NCBI RefSeq assembly: GCF_004785795.1
Contig: NZ_SRRO01000001.1
Span: 1,302,001 to 1,366,000 of the forward strand
Origin: Nocardioides eburneiflavus
GTDB taxonomy: Bacteria > Actinomycetota > Actinomycetes > Propionibacteriales > Nocardioidaceae
DNA length: 64,000 nt
Reading direction: 5' to 3'
The notes under the pieces were generated by a model that was not told where the DNA came from, ran no database searches, and saw only the letters and a program-made list of their open reading frames with translations. Of the stretch, positions 16,334 through 23,898 are shown piece by piece (within the stretch, counting starts at the first letter, position 1; each line of letters starts with the position of its first letter). Made by a program: the position numbers and the translations under genes.

Positions 16334-17491
16334 ATGGCCAGCCGGCTGGCACACATCCCCGGCATCGGGGTCAACGTGGTGGGCGATCGCGCCGACGCCC
16401 TCGCGGACCCGGCGATGCTGCGCCTGGAGAACCTGGACACCGACCTGCGGCCACCGGAGCGTGCGCTGGAGCTGACTCGATCCGCTGTCGACCGGGACGA
16501 CGCCAACAGCTATCTCCCCTTCGAGGGCCACCACGACCTGAGGGCCGCTGCCGCCGCCCACGTCGGGAGGCTCGCAGGGCGCCACTACGACCCCGCGAGC
16601 GAGTGCGTCAGCGTGGCCGGCGGCCTGAACGGCGTCTTCAATGCGTTGCTGGCCATCACCGAGCCCGGGGACGAGGTCGTGATCGCCGATCCGATCTACG
16701 CCGGGTTGGTCAACCGCATCCGGCTGGCCGGCGCAGTGCCCGTCCACGTCCCCGGCGTGGCCACCGCTCACGGATGGACCACCGACCCGCAGCAGCTCGC
16801 GGCCGCCATCGGGCCTCGTACGGCAGCCGTGCTGCTGATGGGACCGGCGATGCCGACCGGCGCGGTCTTCGACGAGACACACCTCGACGCGATCGCCGCG
16901 CCCGTGCTCGAGCACGACGCGTGGGTGCTGTACGACGCCGCGATGGAACGCATCCGCTTCGACGGCCTGCCGGTCGTGCACCCCGCCGGCCATCCGCAGC
17001 TCTCGGACCGGGTGATCACGGTCGGTTCCGCCTCGAAGGAGCTGCGGATGATCGGGTGGCGGGTCGGCTGGGTCGTGGCCCCCGAGCAGGTGCTGGCCGA
17101 CATCGCCCTCGTCGGGCTGACGAACGTCGTCTGCCAGGTCGGCATCGCCCAGCAGGCCGTCGCGGCGGCGCTCTCGGCCCCGGACGCGGCCGAGGACGTC
17201 GCCGCAGCCACGAGGACGCTCCAGCAACGCTGCGAGCTGGTCCTCGACCAGCTCTCCGACTATCCGCTGGTGCCACCCGACGGCGGCTGGTCGTTGCTGG
17301 TCGACGCGGGCCAGCTCGGACTCACGCCGGCGGAGGCCTCGGCCCGGCTGTTCGACCGCGGCCGGGTCGCCGCCACGCCGATGGACGGCTGGGGCCCGTC
17401 CGGTGGCCGCTACCTCCGCCTGGTGTTCGCCAACGAGCCCGTCGCGAGGCTGGCCGATCTCCGTGACCGGTTCAGTGCTGCGTTCGACTGA
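16334..17491 (+). CDS. PLP-dependent aminotransferase, class I/II
   Basis: A 385-residue fold-type I aminotransferase. AAGGAGG precedes ATG 16334. The N-terminal substrate-binding part holds NSYLPFEGHHDLR. The mid-region reads GDEVVIADPIYAGLVNRI, and the PLP lysine is in SASKELRMIGWRVGW (about residue 240). Both are standard for the aspartate/alanine aminotransferase superfamily. The unusual AMPTGAV replaces the common NPTG motif. Control by the divergent XRE-cupin regulator suggests a dedicated catabolic or biosynthetic substrate, which the sequence does not reveal. It ends ten bases before the LuxR-type gene, so the two may share a transcript. Confidence 0.85.
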   Translation: MASRLAHIPGIGVNVVGDRADALADPAMLRLENLDTDLRPPERALELTRSAVDRDDANSYLPFEGHHDLRAAAAAHVGRLAGRHYDPASECVSVAGGLNGVFNALLAITEPGDEVVIADPIYAGLVNRIRLAGAVPVHVPGVATAHGWTTDPQQLAAAIGPRTAAVLLMGPAMPTGAVFDETHLDAIAAPVLEHDAWVLYDAAMERIRFDGLPVVHPAGHPQLSDRVITVGSASKELRMIGWRVGWVVAPEQVLADIALVGLTNVVCQVGIAQQAVAAALSAPDAAEDVAAATRTLQQRCELVLDQLSDYPLVPPDGGWSLLVDAGQLGLTPAEASARLFDRGRVAATPMDGWGPSGGRYLRLVFANEPVARLADLRDRFSAAFD

Positions 17492-17500
17492 CGGGCCACC

Positions 17501-19108
17501 GTGAGCGCGGCGAGCTCCCTGGCAGCCGGACAGGCCGCCCTCGCGCGCGCCGCCTGGGCTGACGCGCGCGCGTGCTTCGAGGCAGCGGCCGCCGCCGAGG
17601 ACTCGCCGCAGGCGTGGGAAGGCATCAGCCGAGCCGCCTGGTGGGAGGGCGACCCGGAGGCGACGATGTCCGCGCGGGTGCGCGCCTACCACCGCTATCG
17701 CCGGATGGAGGATGCCCGTGGCGCCGCCCGGATGGCCATGTGGGTCGCCTCGGACCACCTCGACTTCCGCGGTGACGATGCCGTGTGTGCGGTCTGGCTG
17801 CGCCGAGCGCGCACGCTCCTCGACGGACATCCGCCCTGCGCCGAGCTGGGGTTCGTCCTCCTGCTGGAGGCCGACGTCGCCCTGCTCGCGGACAACGATC
17901 CCCGGACGGCCGCACGCATCGCCGAGGCCGCACTCGCCCTCGCCAGGGCGTGCGACGAGATCGATGTCGAGGTGGTCGCGCTCGCCATCCTCGGCGCCGC
18001 GCTGATCGCCTCCGGTGCGATCGGGGAGGGGCTGCAACGACTCGACGAGTCCGCTGCCCTCGCCGTCTCCGAGGAGTTCGGTGACACCGCGGCACCCGGC
18101 TGGGCGCTGTGCCACACCGTCTCCGGCTGCGCGGACGCCGGCGACTTCGGTCGCGCCGACCAGTGGAGCCGAGCCCTCCACAGCTGGTCCGCCACCTGGC
18201 GGGCGCGCCACTTCTTCGGCATCCGCCGGACGTCGTACGGCGGGGTCCTCACGACGAGGGGGGAGTGGCCGCTGGCAGAGGAGGAGCTCGCCACCGCGCT
18301 GACGGACCTCTCGTCGACCCGTCCGGCGCTCGCCGCTCCCACGACGGTGCGTCTCGCCGAGCTGCGCGCACGACAGGGACGACCTGACGAGGCGCGAGCG
18401 CTCTTCGAGTCGGCGCTGCCGTTCCACCACGCGGTGGTCGGACTCGGTGCGCTCGACCTCGCGGCTGGTGACCCCAGGACCGCGATCGAGGCGGCCGAGC
18501 GCATCCTGCGGCGTCTCGACGATGCCAGCGTGCTCGACCGCCTGCCCGCACTCGAGCTGCTCGCGCGGGCGCACACGGCGGCCGGCGACGCGGAGCAGGC
18601 GCACGCGGCCCTCGACCGGCTCGAAGCGACCGGCCTTGCGGCGCCGTACCTGCGTGGGCGGGTCCTCCTCGTCCGGGGCGAGGTGCTCCTGGGCGCCGGG
18701 GAGCTCGAGGGCGCGCGCGAGGCTGCGGAGGACGCCGCGGACCTGTTCAGCGGATGCTCGGCTCCGTACGAGACGGCGCGGGCGCGGCTGGTGCTGGCGG
18801 GTGCGCTGGAGGCAGCCGGACGACCCGAACGTGCCGCGGTGGAGGCGCAGGCCGCCCGGCAGGCACTCGAGCTGCTCGGTGCGCGCGACGACGCTCGAGG
18901 TCGCGACGGAGGCACCGGGACACTGAGTCCGCGCGAGGTCGACATCCTGCGTCTGGTGGCCCTGGGGTGCAGCGACGCGCAGATCGCCGAGAGGCTCTTC
19001 CTGAGCCCGCACACCGTGCACCGCCACGTCGCGAACCTCCGACGAAAGCTGGGTGCGTCCTCGCGGGCCGCCGCGGTGGCCAACGCCACGAAGCTGCGCC
19101 TGCTCTGA
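17501..19108 (+). CDS. LuxR-family regulator with TPR-like helical sensor region
   Basis: A 535-residue protein. Most of it (1-440) is Ala-rich paired helices of TPR/MalT type, beginning AGQAALARAAWADARACFEAA. The last 65 residues are a LuxR/NarL helix-turn-helix: LSPREVDILRLVALGCSDAQ then LFLSPHTVHRHVANLRRKLG. There is no ATPase domain, so this is a short relative of the LAL family. GTG 17501 lies ten bases after the aminotransferase. Just downstream are two palindromic sites (19113-19153) before a flavin oxidase gene, which is the likely target. The ligand is unknown. Confidence 0.8.
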   Translation: MSAASSLAAGQAALARAAWADARACFEAAAAAEDSPQAWEGISRAAWWEGDPEATMSARVRAYHRYRRMEDARGAARMAMWVASDHLDFRGDDAVCAVWLRRARTLLDGHPPCAELGFVLLLEADVALLADNDPRTAARIAEAALALARACDEIDVEVVALAILGAALIASGAIGEGLQRLDESAALAVSEEFGDTAAPGWALCHTVSGCADAGDFGRADQWSRALHSWSATWRARHFFGIRRTSYGGVLTTRGEWPLAEEELATALTDLSSTRPALAAPTTVRLAELRARQGRPDEARALFESALPFHHAVVGLGALDLAAGDPRTAIEAAERILRRLDDASVLDRLPALELLARAHTAAGDAEQAHAALDRLEATGLAAPYLRGRVLLVRGEVLLGAGELEGAREAAEDAADLFSGCSAPYETARARLVLAGALEAAGRPERAAVEAQAARQALELLGARDDARGRDGGTGTLSPREVDILRLVALGCSDAQIAERLFLSPHTVHRHVANLRRKLGASSRAAAVANATKLRLL

Positions 19109-19112
19109 ACCC

Positions 19113-19153
19113 ATGGCCCGAACGGGCCATTCGCCCCGGATGGCCGTTCCGGG
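19113..19153. promoter_or_regulatory. Palindromic operator pair before the flavin oxidase gene
   Basis: ATGGCCCGAACGGGCCAT (19113-19130) has perfect 8-base arms. An imperfect second copy of the half-site, ATGGCCGTTCCGGG, follows at 19140-19153. Both lie between the LuxR-type gene and the oxidase gene it precedes. They look like LuxR-type operators; the first could also act as a terminator. Confidence 0.55.
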
Positions 19154-19191
19154 CGACGCGCTCGGTGCCGGGCGCGCCACAGACTCCCACC

Positions 19192-20595
19192 ATGACCCAC
19201 ACACCACTCATCACCGGTGTCGACGAGCTCCGGTTCCGCCTCAGCGGCGGCCTGCACGAGCCCGGCGACGCCCAGTACGAGGACACCTGCACCCTCTTCA
19301 ACACGATGGTCGACCGCCGACCGCGCTACGTGGCCCGGTGCGTCGCGGTCGACGACGTGGTCGCCGTGCTCGCCTTCGCGGGTGAGCGCCACTTGCCGGT
19401 CGCGGTCCGCGCCGGCGGACACTCGGTCGCGGGCCTCTCCCTGTGCGACGACGGCGTCGTGCTCGACCTGCGCGGCATGACCGAGATCGACGTCGACCCC
19501 GACAGGCGGACCGTACGGGTCGGCGGTGGCTGCACCTGGGCCGACGTGGACCGTGCCACCCAGGCCCACGGACTCGCCACCACCGGAGGCCGGGTGTCCA
19601 CCACGGGCGTGGCCGGACTGACTCTCGGAGGCGGCTCCGGCTGGCTGGAGCGCGCGTACGGGCTGGCCTGCGACAACCTCCTCGCCGCCGAGCTCGTCAC
19701 CAGCGACGGCGAGATCGTGCGCGCCTCCGAGGACGAGAACCCGGACCTCCTCTGGGCCCTTCGCGGCGGGGGCGGCAGCTTCGGCGTGGTGACGGCACTG
19801 GAGATGAGGCTGCACCCCGTGGGTCCGGAGGTCCACGGTGGCGTGGCGCTCTTCGCGATCGACCGCGCGCGCGAGGTGCTGCGGACGTTCCGCGACGTCA
19901 TGAACGGCGCGCCCGACGAGCTGTCGCTGGCGTGCGCCTTCATCACGGCACCCGACGAGGAGGACGTCCCTCGACACCTGCGCGGGAAGCCGGCGATCGC
20001 GATCCTCGGCATGTCGTGCGGCAGCCTGGCCGACGGTCACGACCAGCTCGCGGCCGTCCGGGAGCTGGGCCCTGACGTCGACTTCTTCGGAGCCACGCCG
20101 TACGCCGGCCTCCAGTGCTCGGTCGACGACCCGCCGGGCTACCGCAACTACTGGACCGCCGAGAGCGTGGTCGACCTGCCCGACGAGGCGATCACGACCC
20201 TCGTGGCGCGGGCGACGGAGCTGCCCGCCGGGCCCTCGCAGCTGTTCATCGTGGCCTGGGGCGGGGCCGTACGCCGCTACGGCGCTGAGCACTCACCACT
20301 GACCGGGCGGGAGGCCGGCTTCATCGTCCACCCGTTGCTGCTCTGGGAGGACCCGGCCGACGACCGGCGCTGCATCGACCTCGGACGTGCCTTCCGCCAG
20401 GACATGCGCGCGTTCTCGACGGGTGCGACCTACCCGAACTTCCTGGGCGAGGAGGGTGCCGACCGCATGAGGTCGGCGTACGGCTCGAACGTCGAGCGCC
20501 TCACCGCGGTCAAGGCGACGTACGACCCCGACGGCGTGTTCAGGACCCACCAGGCGATCCGCGAGATCGCCGCGAGCCAGAGGACTGCCGGATGA
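19192..20595 (+). CDS. FAD-linked oxidase (BBE-type, PCMH domain)
   Basis: A 467-residue flavoprotein of the berberine bridge enzyme family. The FAD domain has the histidine motif VRAGGHSVAG (near residue 80) and the segment VAGLTLGGGSGWLERAYGL. The position that is a flavin-linking Cys in bicovalent members reads Thr/Val (RVSTTGVAG), so attachment is probably through the histidine only. The C-terminal BBE segment TYPNFLGEEGADRMRSAYG and DPDGVFR are present. It would oxidise a sugar, alcohol or polyphenol with O2 as acceptor. ATG 19192 follows two palindromic sites, and the acetyltransferase gene overlaps its end (ATGA). The substrate is unknown. Confidence 0.85.
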   Translation: MTHTPLITGVDELRFRLSGGLHEPGDAQYEDTCTLFNTMVDRRPRYVARCVAVDDVVAVLAFAGERHLPVAVRAGGHSVAGLSLCDDGVVLDLRGMTEIDVDPDRRTVRVGGGCTWADVDRATQAHGLATTGGRVSTTGVAGLTLGGGSGWLERAYGLACDNLLAAELVTSDGEIVRASEDENPDLLWALRGGGGSFGVVTALEMRLHPVGPEVHGGVALFAIDRAREVLRTFRDVMNGAPDELSLACAFITAPDEEDVPRHLRGKPAIAILGMSCGSLADGHDQLAAVRELGPDVDFFGATPYAGLQCSVDDPPGYRNYWTAESVVDLPDEAITTLVARATELPAGPSQLFIVAWGGAVRRYGAEHSPLTGREAGFIVHPLLLWEDPADDRRCIDLGRAFRQDMRAFSTGATYPNFLGEEGADRMRSAYGSNVERLTAVKATYDPDGVFRTHQAIREIAASQRTAG

Positions 20596-21224
20596 CGACC
20601 TGTGCCACTCGCGACCTCGCATCACTTCCGGTACGCAAGGGCGGCACCGCGGAGACAGGACTGCTCGCCGGTGTGCTCGCGCGGGCCTTCGAGGACGACC
20701 CCGTCTCGACGTTCCTCCTTCCCGACCGGTCGACGCGGCGTCGAGGCCTCGAGACGCTGTACCGACTCGTCCTCGTGCCGGAGGCCCTGCATGACGGCGA
20801 GTGCTGGACGACGGCCGACCACGGGTGCGTCGCCCTGTGGAAGCCGGCCGGCAAGCCACGCCCCGGCCTGCTGGAGACCGTCCGTCTGACTCCGACGATG
20901 GCGCGTGTCCTCGGCCGTCGGACTCCTCGAGCGCTGCGGGCGCTCAGCTACATGGAGGCCCAGGTCCCGCGAGAGCCGCATGCCCATCTGGTGCTCCTCG
21001 GCACCGACCCGGGGTGCCAGGGGCAGGGGCTCGGCAGTCTCGTGCTGCGCGAGACGCTCGCACCACTGGATCGCGCTGGCATCCCCGCCTACCTCGAGGC
21101 CAGCAGTCCCCGCAGTCGAGCCCTCTACCTGCGTCATGGGTTCGCCGTCATGGACGAGGTGCGTCTCCCCGGGGGCGGGCCACCGCTGTGGCGCATGTGG
21201 CGCGATCCGCAGGGTCCCCAGTGA
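20592..21224 (+). CDS. GNAT-family N-acetyltransferase
   Basis: A 210-residue GNAT protein. The acetyl-CoA binding motif A is LVLLGTDPGCQGQGLGSLVL (about residues 134-153), and motif B is SPRSRALYLRHGF. An N-terminal segment (ARAFEDDPVSTFLLPD) is typical of the family used for small-molecule targets. It starts by a 4-base ATGA overlap with the flavin oxidase gene, so the two are translationally coupled and may act on the same compound. The acceptor is unknown. Confidence 0.85.
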   Translation: MTTCATRDLASLPVRKGGTAETGLLAGVLARAFEDDPVSTFLLPDRSTRRRGLETLYRLVLVPEALHDGECWTTADHGCVALWKPAGKPRPGLLETVRLTPTMARVLGRRTPRALRALSYMEAQVPREPHAHLVLLGTDPGCQGQGLGSLVLRETLAPLDRAGIPAYLEASSPRSRALYLRHGFAVMDEVRLPGGGPPLWRMWRDPQGPQ

Positions 21225-21312
21225 TGGCGGATCCACGCGCGCGTACCTCCCAGAAGCCATCACCCCCCACACCCCCGACCACCCATCCCCGACGACGACA
21301 CCTGGAGAACTC

Positions 21313-21645
21313 ATGGACCTGAACCGCTCACGCACCCGGACGACCCGCATCGCGGCCGGCGCCGCATTCCTCGCCGCAGCCGTCGCTGCCACCGGGACAC
21401 CTCCCGCCTCGGCCGACCCGACCGGCGGTACGAGTCACCGGCTGCAGGTGCTGTGCGGCGCCGCAGGTGGCGACTTCCACTCCGCCCGCTTCGGGTACTG
21501 GAGGTGCCAGGACGCACGGCTCGACGGGATGGGCACGTTCTGGGCAGTCCGTACGGTCTGCGAGCGAGCCGCGGAGCGAAGCTACCTCGAGGCGACGAAC
21601 ATCCCCGAGGCGGGCCGAGGTACCTGGACCTGCGCCCCCCGCTAG
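21313..21645 (+). CDS. Small secreted protein with four cysteines
   Basis: A 110-residue protein. GGAGAAC precedes ATG 21313. The N-terminus MDLNRSRTRTTR then IAAGAAFLAAAVAATGTPPASADP is a signal peptide with cleavage after ASA. The mature part (about 75 residues) has four Cys (LCGAAGG, WRCQD, TVCERA, WTCAPR), so two disulphides are likely. I do not recognise a family; the spacing suggests a small exported domain. It follows the oxidase-acetyltransferase pair by 88 bp and converges with the SRPBCC gene. Confidence 0.75.
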   Translation: MDLNRSRTRTTRIAAGAAFLAAAVAATGTPPASADPTGGTSHRLQVLCGAAGGDFHSARFGYWRCQDARLDGMGTFWAVRTVCERAAERSYLEATNIPEAGRGTWTCAPR

Positions 21646-21656
21646 GCACCTCGGCC

Positions 21657-22085
21657 CTACCCGGTCGGAGCCTCGGCGGCCCTCTTCATGCACGACGCCT
21701 CGGTCCCGACGTACTGCTCGGTCAACGACCGCGTCATCAGCCACCCCACCCGCGAGAGCGGACCGGACACGTCCACCGCGAGGGTGAGCTGGGCCCCCTC
21801 GGGGTGTGGCTCGACCACGTGCGAGGCGGTGACGGTGACGCCGGGGGAGCTCGACTCCCAGGTGAACGACCGCCCGGGTGTCAGCTCGGTGACCGTCCAC
21901 TCCGCGGTGGGGAGCCGCGGTTGCTGGAGCCGGGTCCGGGAGCCGACGGCGAGAGGGCCGTCGTCGAGACGCTCCACGGCTCTGACGGTCGGGACCCGCT
22001 CCGGCCAACGGTCGACGTCGACGACCACGGACCAGACCCGCTCGGGAGGGGCCGCGATCGTGACGGTGTGCTTGTGGCCGGGCAC
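21657..22085 (-). CDS. SRPBCC/polyketide cyclase-like protein
   Basis: A 142-residue protein with a START/SRPBCC fold: HKHTVTIAAPPERVWSVVVD at the N-terminus and WTVTELTPGRSFTWES in the middle of the sheet. Such proteins bind hydrophobic ligands, and many in this group have no known reaction. GTG 22085 is preferred because a TAGACT box ends seven bases upstream, making a leaderless transcript. An ATG at 22130 in the same frame lies inside the inverted repeat at 22126-22185. Confidence 0.75.
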   Translation of the reverse strand: MPGHKHTVTIAAPPERVWSVVVDVDRWPERVPTVRAVERLDDGPLAVGSRTRLQQPRLPTAEWTVTELTPGRSFTWESSSPGVTVTASHVVEPHPEGAQLTLAVDVSGPLSRVGWLMTRSLTEQYVGTEASCMKRAAEAPTG

Positions 22086-22092
22086 GCCTTCG

Positions 22093-22098
22093 AGTCTA
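22093..22098 (-). promoter_or_regulatory. -10 box of leaderless SRPBCC transcript
   Basis: TAGACT on the minus strand ends seven bases before GTG 22085. Confidence 0.55.
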
Positions 22099-22125
22099 CG
22101 AGGCGCAGTCGGTCCGAGAGCTGGT

Positions 22126-22185
22126 CTCACCGGGTGCCCGCCGACTCTCGACTGCGTGAGCGAGCACCCTCGGGCACCCGGTGAG
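22126..22185. repeat. Perfect 15-bp inverted repeat with 30-base loop
   Basis: CTCACCGGGTGCCCG (22126-22140) and CGGGCACCCGGTGAG (22171-22185) pair without mismatch. The element lies downstream of the FetB-like gene and upstream of the SRPBCC gene, both on the minus strand, so it is a plausible terminator for the former. The stretch 22186-22328 holds only a 12-base palindrome (22220-22231). Confidence 0.65.
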
Positions 22186-22328
22186 CAGGAACAGGTCTAC
22201 CCCGAGTTTCGTGTCGGCACAACCATGGTTGAAGCCGCGACTTGTTGCGCCCGTCCAGCCCCCGCGGATCAGCGGGGTAGGGAGATCGTCAGGGCCCTGC
22301 CTGCGAGCGACAGGCGGGTCGCCCGGCG

Positions 22329-23093
22329 TCATCGCGGCAGGGCGCGGAGGTCGTCGCGCAGGATCCGCCGACCGGCGACGAGGTGGAGCACCACCGCCGC
22401 GGTCGCGGCCTGGGCGGCGAGCAGGCCCACGAGCACCAGCACCTGGGCGGCGCCCGCCTCGAGCGCCGTACCGCCACCCAGAAGGACGCCGATGAAGGCC
22501 CCGGGGAGGGTGACCAGGCCGACCGTCCGGGTCTGGTCGATGCCGGGCACGAGTGCCTCGCGGGCCGACGGCTCGACCACCAGCCGGGTCGCCTGCGACG
22601 ACGTGAGACCCACGGCGAGACCTGCCTCGTACGTGCCTGTCTGGGCCTGCAGCTCCTGGAACGCGCGCCGGCCGGTCAGCGTGGCCGCCGTCATGGCGCC
22701 GCCGATGATGATGCCCGCGACGGGCAGCAGGCCCGGGCCGTTGAACGGCACGACGCCCGAGCCGAGGCAGATCACGACCACGGGGACTGCGCCCGCGCCG
22801 ACCGCCGCACCCACCCAGAGGGCGGACGAGGCGGGCAGGCCCAGGCGACGCGTCGAGGTGAGGGTGGCCACGGTGAACATCAGCAGCACGAAGCCGATCG
22901 ACCAGGTCACCGACCGCAGCACCAGGGCGATGACGGCGGACACCGCCGCGAGCTGGACGACCGCACGCGCTGCCGCGACCACCTGCTCCCGCTCGACACC
23001 GAGGCCACCGACCCGCGAGATCACGACCGCAGCCGCGGTGAGCACCACCAGCACGACGGCGAGCCGCCAGTCGGCGCTCGGCGCGGTCGACAT
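22329..23093 (-). CDS. FetB/YbbM-family (UPF0014) membrane permease
   Basis: A 254-residue membrane protein with about seven hydrophobic helices. ATG 23093 (MSTAPSADW) precedes the first one. The central segment NGPGLLPVAGIIIGGAMTAA, followed by ALVPGIDQTRTVGLVTLPGAF, is diagnostic of the UPF0014/FetB family. In E. coli, FetB works with the FetA ATPase in iron export. No ATPase partner gene is adjacent here; it may lie elsewhere. A perfect 15-bp inverted repeat follows the stop at a distance and could be its terminator. Confidence 0.82.
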   Translation of the reverse strand: MSTAPSADWRLAVVLVVLTAAAVVISRVGGLGVEREQVVAAARAVVQLAAVSAVIALVLRSVTWSIGFVLLMFTVATLTSTRRLGLPASSALWVGAAVGAGAVPVVVICLGSGVVPFNGPGLLPVAGIIIGGAMTAATLTGRRAFQELQAQTGTYEAGLAVGLTSSQATRLVVEPSAREALVPGIDQTRTVGLVTLPGAFIGVLLGGGTALEAGAAQVLVLVGLLAAQAATAAVVLHLVAGRRILRDDLRALPR

Positions 23094-23154
23094 CGCGGTC
23101 ACAGCTCCGCATCCTGCCGTACGGGCGACGTCCCGCCGCCGGCGGACCGCACCG

Positions 23155-23898
23155 TCAGGGAGTCGATCGTGCGCGGCCCGCCGTGTAGAGCCACGACTCC
23201 CCACCGTCGCGAGCCAGCGCCCACCCCACGAGGATCACTGCGGCCTGCCTCAGCCCGGCCGACTCGACCCGGTCGGCGATGTCGGCGAGCGTGCCGCGGA
23301 GGACGAGCTCGTCGGGCTGGGACGCCCGATGCACGACCACGGCCGGGCAGTCGGAGCCGTACTCCTGGGCCAGGGAGTCCGCGAGCGATCGGGTCCTCGT
23401 GATCGCGAGGTGCAGCACCAGCGTGGCGCGGGTCGCGGCGAAGGCGGCCAACGACTCGGAGGCGGGCATCGCTGTGGAGCGGGCCTGGGTGCGGGTGAGG
23501 ACGACGCTCTGCGCGACCAGCGGGACGGTCAGCTCGCGGCCGACGACGGCGGCCGCGGCCGCGTACGCCGGCACTCCCGGGCACACGTCCCAGGCGACCC
23601 CGGTGGCGTCGAGCCGGGCGGTCTGCTCGGCGAGGGCGGAGTAGAGGGACGGGTCGCCGGAGGTGAGGCGCACGACCTCCAGCCCGTCCGACGCGGCCGA
23701 CACCATGACGGCGGTGATCTGGTCGAGGTCGAGGCGCTGCGTGTCGACCTGTCGGGCGTCGGGACAGTGGGCGAGGACCTCGGCGTCGAGGTACGTCCCC
23801 GGGTAGAGCACGACGTCCGCGGCCGCGAGAAGGGACGCGGCGCGCAGGGTGATCAGGTCGGCCGCTCCAGGACCCGCACCGACGAAGTGGACGGTCAC
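23155..23898 (-). CDS. cobM: Precorrin-4 C11-methyltransferase CobM
   Basis: A 247-residue SAM-dependent tetrapyrrole methylase. VTVHFVGAGPGAADLITLRA at the N-terminus and VRLTSGDPSLYSAL plus CPGVPAYAAAAAVVGREL are CobM/CbiF signatures. It methylates C11 of precorrin-4 in cobalamin synthesis. GTG 23898 overlaps the stop of cobIJ (GTGA), so it is the last gene of the minus-strand unit cobH-cobIJ-cobM behind a cobalamin riboswitch. Length and motifs are normal for the family. Confidence 0.9.
   Translation of the reverse strand: MTVHFVGAGPGAADLITLRAASLLAAADVVLYPGTYLDAEVLAHCPDARQVDTQRLDLDQITAVMVSAASDGLEVVRLTSGDPSLYSALAEQTARLDATGVAWDVCPGVPAYAAAAAVVGRELTVPLVAQSVVLTRTQARSTAMPASESLAAFAATRATLVLHLAITRTRSLADSLAQEYGSDCPAVVVHRASQPDELVLRGTLADIADRVESAGLRQAAVILVGWALARDGGESWLYTAGRARSTP

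Noticed and set aside
22220..22231. CAACCATGGTTG palindrome
   Set aside because: It is short, isolated and not near a promoter that I can support.
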